From NCBI GenBank assembly GCA_002707365.1, contig PAMQ01000010.1, positions 35,211-99,210 on the forward strand: 64,000 nucleotides of DNA, in the 5' to 3' direction. Below, piece after piece: positions 57,246 through 64,000 of this stretch (positions within the stretch are counted from its first letter, which is position 1; each line of letters begins with the position of its first letter). The DNA comes from Trueperaceae bacterium. Lineage in GTDB: Bacteria; Deinococcota; Deinococci; Deinococcales; Trueperaceae. The notes below the pieces were generated by a model. That model did no database searches. It worked only from the letters and a program-made list of their open reading frames with translations, and had not been told where the DNA came from. Made by a program: the position numbers and the translations under genes.

Positions 57246-58124
57246 TCAATCTAGAGGATAGGAATATATTGTTTCGCCCTCAATGACCAAAATTCGATCC
57301 CCGATAACTCCACCAATTCCATTTGAGATGAACGTGAAATTCTGGTAGCGATGACAGGTTTGTCGAGGTAAATGAGCCAATTTTCCACTATCGCCAGAAA
57401 TTATGACTAACTTTTCAAGCTCGCCAAATTGTTTTGTAAAATTTTCTGCGGAAGGAAGGTTAGGACTTTTAAACTGCACTGAATTTGCAAACATAATCAG
57501 TTCAATAATAGGAATATTGTGTCTTAAAAGAAACATAGAAGAGTTAGCGTTATCTTGCAACAGAGCCTTAGCTGAAGGATTAATCAACCAATTACTTGAT
57601 ACGCTATTTTCAATAATTAATACTGCACTGTCGGAATTAATTCTCTTCGCACCTCTAAAATTGAACGGTGATAGTGCGAAAATATCTGCTGCCGCCAAAG
57701 GTTCAATATCATGGTTGCCAGGTGCAACAAAGACATCAAAACTTGCACTAAATTGTTCGTAAAGTTTTTCCCATTGCGAAATTGATGGTTCCTCAAAGAC
57801 ATCACCTGTGAATATTACTTGTCTAATTTTGTTTCGATGTAATTCGAGAAATTGTTCAACAGTTCTTGCAATGTAATATGAATCTGGCGAGGGTTTTCCG
57901 TAGGCATGACCGATAACTACGGTGGCGTCATAAGGAATTTCAGAAATCTCTGGTATCGAACAAACCTCTAGGTTTATTATCTCTTCTGAATCCGAAACGG
58001 GACTTTTTATGTAGGTGTAGATCTTATGCATAAAATCGTACGGAAAGATTTGGAAAGTACCAACACTCACACCGTAGGTGAAGGCTAAAATAATACAGAC
58101 TAGGGCCCAAAGAATTTTTTTCAT
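57246..58124 (-). CDS. Membrane-anchored metallophosphoesterase
   Basis: 292 residues. N-terminal membrane helix ILWALVCIILAFTYGVSVG, then a calcineurin-like core: ATVVIGHAYGK (usual DxH changed to GHxxG), VIFTGDVFEEP (GDxxE), FVAPGNHDIEPL (GNHD), FLLRHNIPI and late His residues. The first metal motif is degenerate. It sits at the start of the AT-rich island and is followed by the DUF4956 operon on the same strand, so a phosphoester in the same polymer is a reasonable guess. Substrate unknown. Confidence 0.8.
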   Translation of the reverse strand: MKKILWALVCIILAFTYGVSVGTFQIFPYDFMHKIYTYIKSPVSDSEEIINLEVCSIPEISEIPYDATVVIGHAYGKPSPDSYYIARTVEQFLELHRNKIRQVIFTGDVFEEPSISQWEKLYEQFSASFDVFVAPGNHDIEPLAAADIFALSPFNFRGAKRINSDSAVLIIENSVSSNWLINPSAKALLQDNANSSMFLLRHNIPIIELIMFANSVQFKSPNLPSAENFTKQFGELEKLVIISGDSGKLAHLPRQTCHRYQNFTFISNGIGGVIGDRILVIEGETIYSYPLD

Positions 58125-58276
58125 GTTCTTATGCTCTATTATAACGTGTCATACCAAAAAACTACTTCGTGGTAGTTCAATAACAACGGGTCCTCTCAAT
58201 AGTAAATGTTGAGAGGTTAGTTCGGTAACCATTATGGAATTGTCCCATTCGAGTTACTCCATTTTAGTTACACAAC

Positions 58277-59476
58277 ATGCAATTATGTAGGACAGTGCGG
58301 GTATCATCTTCGCAAGTACGGCAAGAAACTAGTACTGAGTTCCACACTGAGCAAATCGTAACTATTGCTAGTGGTCATGTTGTTCATGACACGTATACGG
58401 CTTTTATCGCACCATTGTTACCGCTTCTCCGAGAACGCCTGGGCATTGGTTATGCGCTTGCGGGTGGACTTACAATTTTCACCCAGATTCCAAGTTTGCT
58501 TAACCCTTTGATTGGTTACCTGGCTGATCGTATGAGCCTTCGGTATTTTGTCATCTTCGCACCGGCACTAACTGCCACTTTGGTCAGTTGCCTGGGGTTG
58601 GCTAACAACTACCTTTCGCTAGTTTTGTTACTACTCTTAGCGGGCGTGAGTGTTGCTGGTTTCCATGCACCAGCACCCGTGATGATTGCTCAAGTGGCAG
58701 GACGCAGGGTTGGTACGGGCATGGGCATCTTTATGGCTGCTGGGGAGCTTGGCCGCACGCTGGTTCCGGTGGCTGTCATTGCAGCAGTAGGATGGTTTGG
58801 CTTAGAAGGGCTTTGGAGAGCTTCTTTTGTGGGTTGGGCTGTTTCCGGGGTCCTCTATTGGCGACTCAGGAACGTGCAAGCTAAACCATCGATTACCGGT
58901 GGTAGCTTTCTTCCCTGGAAGAGTTTCCGCAAAGTCTTTCCGGCACTCACCTGGCTCATGCTTGCGAGAACGCTAATGCATGCAGGTCTCACCGTGTTTT
59001 TGCCTTTGTTCATGACCGAAGTGCGCCAGAGCAGCCTTTGGTTGGCTGCAGCAGCGTTAACTATTCTTGAAGCGGGTGGCGTTATCGGAGCCCTAGGTTC
59101 GGGGATAGTTAGTGATCGATCTGGTCGAGCCCGCGTGCTTTTGGTCTTATTTTTCCTTGCGCCATTACTTATGCTGGCGTTCTTAATTGCTCCTTCGTGG
59201 ATGTCAGTACCCCTGTTGTTCGTCCTTGGTTTAACGGCCATCTCGCCAACACCAATCTTTCTAGCGATTGTGCAGGAGGAGTTTACGGAGAGCCGTGCTT
59301 TAGCAAACGGAACATTCATGGCTCTTAACTTTCTCACTCGTTCTTTAGGTGTCTGGGTTGCGGGCCTCATGGCAGACTCTTTTGGTTTGGAACGAGTTTT
59401 GTTACTGGGTGCGTTAGTAGCTTTCGCCGCATTGCCCGCAGTGTGGTTCTTACGTCGAAATACAGTCTACAAATAA
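58277..59476 (+). CDS. MFS transporter, Fsr-like
   Basis: 399 residues, 12 predicted helices. The first helix region (HVVHDTYTAFIAPLLPLLRERLG) is typical of the fosmidomycin-resistance (Fsr) branch, followed by GYLADRMSLRYF and GIVSDRSGRAR in the cytoplasmic loops. Likely drug or small-molecule exporter. GC content returns to the window average here. Start ATG 58277. Confidence 0.85.
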   Translation: MQLCRTVRVSSSQVRQETSTEFHTEQIVTIASGHVVHDTYTAFIAPLLPLLRERLGIGYALAGGLTIFTQIPSLLNPLIGYLADRMSLRYFVIFAPALTATLVSCLGLANNYLSLVLLLLLAGVSVAGFHAPAPVMIAQVAGRRVGTGMGIFMAAGELGRTLVPVAVIAAVGWFGLEGLWRASFVGWAVSGVLYWRLRNVQAKPSITGGSFLPWKSFRKVFPALTWLMLARTLMHAGLTVFLPLFMTEVRQSSLWLAAAALTILEAGGVIGALGSGIVSDRSGRARVLLVLFFLAPLLMLAFLIAPSWMSVPLLFVLGLTAISPTPIFLAIVQEEFTESRALANGTFMALNFLTRSLGVWVAGLMADSFGLERVLLLGALVAFAALPAVWFLRRNTVYK

Positions 59477-59584
59477 GTATCTTTACTGCTACGTTCCTAG
59501 ACTCGCCAAGGATTTTGATATTCTTGATAATGATCTTTACTCGCCGCGTTGTACGCTGAATGTCAAATTAAGAGGTGCTTATCT

Positions 59585-60514
59585 ATGAATCATCACGAAT
59601 TAAACGTTATTGACTTCCATACCCATTTCCCAGTTGCTAATGTTGCCGGCCCAAAGCGGAAGGCGACACACCCGCTGCTAGCCGAGTACGCACGGAGTCG
59701 AGGCGAGCGCATGCGTAAAGAGCACGCTACTTTGCCTGCCGAACCATCTGCGAAAACTGATGAAGAAATAGATGCTTATGCTGATCGTTGGGCTGAGCAA
59801 ATTGTGCATCATCGACTAAGACGCGTAGTTTTTGTGACTGGGCGCGACAATGACCTACTTTCCAGGGTGGTTGCGAGGCATCCCGACAAGTTCGCTGGAC
59901 TTGCTCACCATAAGCTCGAACCAGGTGGTGAGGTGGAGCTGAAGCGAGCAGTTGATGATCTGGGGCTTCGGGGTTACAAGATGTTGGCACCTCTTACTGA
60001 CTATGCGTTTGAGGATCCACGATTGAGACCCATTTGGGAGTTTTGTGCTGAACGGTCGCTGCCGGTCCTGATTCACTTTGGGTTTCTTGGGCGTGGTGGT
60101 GGGGTTGTGCAGCATCCAAGAATGAGTCCCCTCACGCTTTATGAGGTGGCACGTGATTTCCCAGAGATTCCATTTGTAATCCCGCATTTTGGTGCGGGCT
60201 ATTGGCGTGAGTTATTGGCACTCTGCTGGAGCCTACCTAATATTTACGTTGACAGTTCGGGGTCCAACCAATGGGTGCAGTGGATGCCTTTCAAGCTTAC
60301 TCTTGAAGACCTGTTCGCCAAAGCGTATGAGACGATTGGACCTGAACGAATGTTGTTTGGTTCCGACTCAAGTTACTTTCCGCGCGGCTTTGTGCTTCGG
60401 TACCTCCATGATCAGATTAGGATCTGCTACCAGCTCAATTTTCCTGAAGAAGATATTCGAGCTATCTTTGGGGGAAATGCTGCGCGACTTCTAGGATTTG
60501 ATGAGGACGAATAA
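59585..60514 (+). CDS. Amidohydrolase-2 family hydrolase
   Basis: About 309 residues, metal-dependent TIM-barrel. HxH metal pair in VIDFHTHFP, then VLIHFGFLG, VIPHFGAGYWRE and FGSDSSYFPRG (the Asp), the standard ACMSD-like arrangement. May hydrolyse or decarboxylate an organic acid. ATG 59585 follows AGAGGTG. Substrate unknown. Confidence 0.85.
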   Translation: MNHHELNVIDFHTHFPVANVAGPKRKATHPLLAEYARSRGERMRKEHATLPAEPSAKTDEEIDAYADRWAEQIVHHRLRRVVFVTGRDNDLLSRVVARHPDKFAGLAHHKLEPGGEVELKRAVDDLGLRGYKMLAPLTDYAFEDPRLRPIWEFCAERSLPVLIHFGFLGRGGGVVQHPRMSPLTLYEVARDFPEIPFVIPHFGAGYWRELLALCWSLPNIYVDSSGSNQWVQWMPFKLTLEDLFAKAYETIGPERMLFGSDSSYFPRGFVLRYLHDQIRICYQLNFPEEDIRAIFGGNAARLLGFDEDE

Positions 60515-60595
60515 AGAGTTAACAACGATCAATATGGAGCATTTGGAGGTTCTTCCAAAAATTCAAGTAGGCTACGAATAGGCTGGGTACTCAGT

Positions 60596-61486
60596 CTAAA
60601 CTTTGTATTCTTCCCGGTCGTACCGGTAAGTGACAAGTTGTTCATTAGGGCCAAGAGGCCCCTTGTCCCAGGCTGCAGGTGGCCGATAAGAGAATTGTTG
60701 TTCTGTTGCCCCGTATAGTGATCGAGCTCGCTCCCTAATACACCCACGTAGAACCCTCTGCTTAGCTTTAATATATTCGTGATTGTAGGGACCGTGCTCC
60801 CATTCAATGTGAGCAGTGTGCATTGTGATGTAAATAACCCGGCGTAATGCATCTGACTCATTGGGTGGGGATCCATGGAGGAGGCGCACGTTGTGAAGTA
60901 AAACATCACCTGCGCACATAAGAACCGCCTTGGCGCCTACTGTCGAGAATGCCCCATCGTTCATGGTTTTCACAACATCTTTGGTCTTTTCGTCTGACCA
61001 GAGGTGACTGCCGGGTACTACCCAAAGGCAGGTATACTTATCAGCATCATCAAGGTAATAGTCAGCAATAAATACCGGCACTTCACTCGGGTAGTCATCA
61101 GTGCTCGCTAGATCTCGGTGCCAGGGAACAGCGATACCTTGCCCCGGCATCTTTAGGACCATTGCGTCTGACGTCGGAAAGAAATCTCTTCCAGCTAACT
61201 GCTCGGTAGCGGAAAGCACCAGCGGATGGGCCAGCATAGCCCTAACGGATGCCGATTTGTCGACAACGTATTCCACCCGAGATAGTACGTTCTTGCCATC
61301 TCGATGGCCTCGTGCGAAACGGAAATCCTCGCCGGGTGTTGCCGTACGAATAATCTCGTCCATAGCGGAACGAACGGTAGCTAATTCTATCTCACCCAAA
61401 ATGCCTGGAAGATGCAAGAAGCCTTCTAGAAAAAACTTCTGGACCTGGTCTGAGGTTAGTACACCATCATTATGATTCCTAGGCAT
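60596..61486 (-). CDS. Phytanoyl-CoA dioxygenase (PhyH) family protein
   Basis: 296 residues, Fe(II)/2-oxoglutarate oxygenase of the double-stranded beta-helix type. The metal HxD is in VPWHRDLAS and the distal His in LLHNVRLLHGSPPNESDALRR, whose Arg binds 2-oxoglutarate. Hydroxylates or degrades an unknown small molecule. Convergent with the amidohydrolase and divergent from the aminotransferase. Confidence 0.87.
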   Translation of the reverse strand: MPRNHNDGVLTSDQVQKFFLEGFLHLPGILGEIELATVRSAMDEIIRTATPGEDFRFARGHRDGKNVLSRVEYVVDKSASVRAMLAHPLVLSATEQLAGRDFFPTSDAMVLKMPGQGIAVPWHRDLASTDDYPSEVPVFIADYYLDDADKYTCLWVVPGSHLWSDEKTKDVVKTMNDGAFSTVGAKAVLMCAGDVLLHNVRLLHGSPPNESDALRRVIYITMHTAHIEWEHGPYNHEYIKAKQRVLRGCIRERARSLYGATEQQFSYRPPAAWDKGPLGPNEQLVTYRYDREEYKV

Positions 61487-61734
61487 ATTGTCCTCTCTAA
61501 CGCCTCAAAACCTTGTTAAGTAAATCAGTAGGTTCTTTGCCTTCCAGTAATAGCATTATGCTTTCTGGGTAGATGTATACCGAAGTCGGAGAACGACCAC
61601 TGTCAGGGTATTTCATCCTTTGGTTTCTGTGCATGTTTTCCTTAAACTCAACCCAAAAACATGGGATAAAGTTATTTCCGGATTAGTTAAAATTGATTCC
61701 TACAGACTATGGTGATCTTAAAGGGAGGGCTTCC

Positions 61735-63081
61735 ATGAGCAATTCTAATGAATCGTTACTGTTGGTTCGTGACAGTTCACATCTTATTCATCCGTTGCAC
61801 GCAGCAGCTACTCATGCGGCGGGTAAGGTTTGGGTTTATGGTCAGGGTGCCCATCTTATCGATGCTGATGGGAATCGATTTATTGATGGCTTGTCGGGAC
61901 TGTGGAACAACACAGCGGGTAACGGTAGAACAGAACTAGCGGATGCTGCTTCTAACCAAATGCGTACGATGGGGTACGCTTCCGGCTACACAGGTAGTTC
62001 TAACCTGCTGGCAATCGAACTTGCTGAGCGCTTAGCGGCATTAACTTATTCAAAAATTAATCATTTTTTCTTCACTTCTGGTGGTGGTGAGTCTACGGAT
62101 AGCAACATTAAGCTTGCCCGGTATTACTGGAAAATCAAAGGCAAACCAGAAAAAACGAAAGTGATTTCACGAAAATTCGGGTATCACGGTGTGACGCTTG
62201 CCGCTATGTGTGCAACTGGAATAGAAGCGTATTGGCCTATGTTTGAGCCTCGGATCCCTGGATTCAGCCACATCCCATCACCATACCCATACCGTTACGA
62301 AGAACCACTTGGGTCAGAAAGTCAAGGAATTGCAGCTGCTGACGAGCTTGAGAAGCAAATACTTAAAGAAGGACCTGACACCGTAGCAATGTTTCTAGCA
62401 GAACCAGTCCAAGGTGCTGGTGGTGTGATTGTCCCACAGGATGATTACTTCCCGAGGATTAGGCAAATCTGTGACCAGTACAATGTTCTCCTGGTTGCTG
62501 ATGAGGTAATTACTGGTTTCGGTAGAACAGGAAAAATGTTCGGATTGGAACACTGGAATGTACAACCCGATCTAATGCAATTCGCAAAGGCAATCACATC
62601 GGGTTATTTTCCCCTCGGTGGGATTGGCGTTAGTGACGAAATAGCCGCAGTCATGGATCACAGTGAATCACCCTGGATGCATGCTTACACTTATAGTTCT
62701 CACCCAGTCGGTTGCGCTGTCGCTCTTGCGATGCTAGATATCATTGAGCAGGAAGATTTTGTTGCACAAGCAGAGTTAAAAGGAAAAAAACTAACCGTTA
62801 ATCTCAAAGAGGCTTTAGCTGATCACCCGAACGTGGGAGAAATCCGAGGCCTTGGTTTGATGTGCGGAGTGGAATACGTGAAGGATCGTGAAACACGCGA
62901 ACCCTTTAGTGACGAAGAACGGGTCGTTGCTAAGATTCACAAAGAGGCCATAAAGCGCGGATTGTTCAGCCGGGTTAGTGGTGACACCTATTGCATCGCT
63001 CCCCCTGTAGTAACCGAAGACAATACTCTAGACGAGATCGTTGAAATCCTAACAGCCTCGACACAATCAATATTGGGATAG
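61735..63081 (+). CDS. Class III (omega) aminotransferase
   Basis: About 448 residues, PLP fold I. Early IDGLSGLWNNTAGNGRTELADAA and GGGESTDSNIKLARYYW; FGYHGVTLAAMCATG; LVADEVITGFGRTGKMFG; and the PLP lysine in LMQFAKAITSGYFPLGGIGV. Related to beta-alanine/putrescine-pyruvate transaminases. ATG 61735 is chosen, with AAGGGAGGG five bases upstream. Confidence 0.9.
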   Translation: MSNSNESLLLVRDSSHLIHPLHAAATHAAGKVWVYGQGAHLIDADGNRFIDGLSGLWNNTAGNGRTELADAASNQMRTMGYASGYTGSSNLLAIELAERLAALTYSKINHFFFTSGGGESTDSNIKLARYYWKIKGKPEKTKVISRKFGYHGVTLAAMCATGIEAYWPMFEPRIPGFSHIPSPYPYRYEEPLGSESQGIAAADELEKQILKEGPDTVAMFLAEPVQGAGGVIVPQDDYFPRIRQICDQYNVLLVADEVITGFGRTGKMFGLEHWNVQPDLMQFAKAITSGYFPLGGIGVSDEIAAVMDHSESPWMHAYTYSSHPVGCAVALAMLDIIEQEDFVAQAELKGKKLTVNLKEALADHPNVGEIRGLGLMCGVEYVKDRETREPFSDEERVVAKIHKEAIKRGLFSRVSGDTYCIAPPVVTEDNTLDEIVEILTASTQSILG

Positions 63082-63232
63082 ACCAAGAATCTATATTTTA
63101 GCCAAAATTCCTACTGACCGAGACTCGTTCTCAATAATGTTGATTGCATGTCTTTAAATTTTAGGTGGGAATTTGTTAGTTTCCTCCGACGTTTAAGGAG
63201 TTTGCATTAGGAGTTCTTAATTAACGAGTCGA

Positions 63233-63553
63233 ATGCGGAAATTATGCGTACCGAGGTATAGTGCCATAGTGTTTGGAATTTTTAGGAGACAGAACCCTAA
63301 TTTCCACGATGATGGCCTTTTTCTTCTTGCCCGAGTTCTTACGAATAAGAATAAAGAGATAATACCCGTCCGCCTTTCTAAGACAAGTGAGATGAGTGAA
63401 ATTCCGGGCGGTCGCTTTGTCCGTAAGGTCTTAGTAGGACCTGAGACGTTAGATCAGGCTATACTGGAGGTCACCACTAACCGGGGACACAAAGTTACAC
63501 AAGCTGTAATTGAAGGGGGCAAATTCGTCCCAGTTAAGGAATGGCGAAAGTGA
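63233..63553 (+). CDS. Small protein of unknown function
   Basis: 106 residues, not recognised. Basic N-terminus with FGIFRRQNPNFHDDGLFLLARVL, then GGRFVRKVLVGPETLDQAIL and a C-terminus GHKVTQAVIEGGKFVPVKEWRK. No membrane helix or signal peptide. Ends 28 bp before the ABC transporter gene, so it may be its partner. Confidence 0.45.
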   Translation: MRKLCVPRYSAIVFGIFRRQNPNFHDDGLFLLARVLTNKNKEIIPVRLSKTSEMSEIPGGRFVRKVLVGPETLDQAILEVTTNRGHKVTQAVIEGGKFVPVKEWRK

Positions 63554-63581
63554 TTAAGCCAATGAAATTGGGGGTTAACTG

Positions 63582-64000
63582 ATGGCACAAGTCCTACTTG
63601 ATCAGGTAAACAAGAACTTTGGTGACGTAGTTGCCGTTAAGGACTTTAATTTGGAGATTAACGATGAAGAGTTCGTCGTTTTTGTTGGGCCTTCAGGTTG
63701 TGGAAAAACTACGACCTTGCGGATGGTGGCTGGCCTTGAAGAAGTCAGTGGTGGCTTAGTTAACATCGATGGTCGGACTGTTAATGACGTGCCCCCTAAA
63801 GATCGTGATATTGCGATGGTTTTCCAGAATTATGCGCTCTACCCCCACATGAATGTTTTTCAGAACATGTCGTTTAGCCTGAGGTTGCGTAGAACACCCA
63901 AAGCAAAGATTCAGGAACGGGTTAATGAAGCTGCTGAAATGCTACAGATGGAGGACTTGCTAGAACGGCGTCCAAGGGAACTTTCAGGTGGACAGCGGCA
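63582..64000 (+). CDS. ABC transporter ATP-binding protein, sugar type (MsmK/UgpC-like), truncated by the window
   Basis: The first 139 residues of an ATPase: N-terminal MAQVLLDQVNKNFGD, Walker A VGPSGCGKTTTLR at ~37, Q-loop MVFQNYALYPHMNV, and the C motif ELSGGQR just before the window end. The YALYPHM form and SFSLRLRRTPK are characteristic of MalK/UgpC/MsmK ATPases that serve sugar or glycerol-phosphate importers. The permeases, if present, are outside. Confidence 0.93.
   Translation, partial: MAQVLLDQVNKNFGDVVAVKDFNLEINDEEFVVFVGPSGCGKTTTLRMVAGLEEVSGGLVNIDGRTVNDVPPKDRDIAMVFQNYALYPHMNVFQNMSFSLRLRRTPKAKIQERVNEAAEMLQMEDLLERRPRELSGGQR

Overview
The window looks like a chromosomal origin region of a low-GC member of the Deinococcota (Deinococcus-Thermus phylum). 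Two things point there: a 273-residue SSB carrying two OB folds in one chain, the Deinococcus/Thermus form, and the order mnmG - dnaA - [oriC] - dnaN - eno - pyk, with parA/parB and two perfect parS sites beside it. By eye the base composition is well below that of cultivated Deinococcus and Thermus, which suggests an uncultivated, perhaps aquatic, aerobic heterotroph. The lineage call is inference; no database was searched.

Layout. 0-3 kb: the start of a sulfatase, a divergent Gfo/Idh/MocA oxidoreductase, an epimerase remnant, a GNAT protein with a damaged 5' end and a Fur-type regulator. 3-16 kb: malate dehydrogenase, parB-parA-rsmG-mnmG on the minus strand, dnaA, oriC, dnaN-eno-pyk, then the minus-strand rpsF-ssb-rpsR-rplI operon. 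16-28.4 kb: a complete aerobic heme pathway (hemY, hemA-C-D-B, a two-component system, hemE-F-H, hemL) ending in a ferrochelatase with an iron-sulfur-type cysteine tail. 28.4-33.6 kb: VOC protein and glycolate oxidase glcD-glcE-aldolase-glcF. 33.7-42.8 kb: a CinA-like/NadD-like fusion, a NIPSNAP protein, a glycosyltransferase, an aldo/keto reductase with a small secreted protein, polyphosphate glucokinase, an aminotransferase, MurJ and an aerobic formylglycine-generating enzyme. 42.9-48.1 kb: the type II fatty acid cluster yceD-rpmF-fabH-fabD-fabG-acpP-fabF, without plsX. 48.3-51.8 kb: hisA-mutM, a thioesterase and a TlpA/CcdA thiol-redox pair. 51.8-58.1 kb: an AT-rich minus-strand island (VTC domain, membrane sulfatase, CotH-like/beta-helix protein, DUF4956 membrane protein, metallophosphoesterase). 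58.3-64 kb: an MFS exporter, amidohydrolase, PhyH-type dioxygenase, class III aminotransferase, an unknown small protein and a sugar-type ABC ATPase.

How it fits together. The formylglycine-generating enzyme can activate the two cysteine-type sulfatases, one at the left edge and one inside the island. The polyphosphate glucokinase and the VTC protein both point to inorganic polyphosphate. The island is the best candidate for an undescribed system: a predicted polyphosphate-polymerase-like domain, a polytopic DUF4956 protein, an exported CotH-like kinase fused to a beta-helix, a membrane-anchored sulfatase and a membrane-anchored phosphoesterase, probably acting on a cell-surface polymer.

A second theme is translation initiation. 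parA, mutM and the DUF4956 gene each seem to begin at ATA or ATC rather than ATG/GTG/TTG. In mutM the catalytic N-terminal proline fixes the position of the start.
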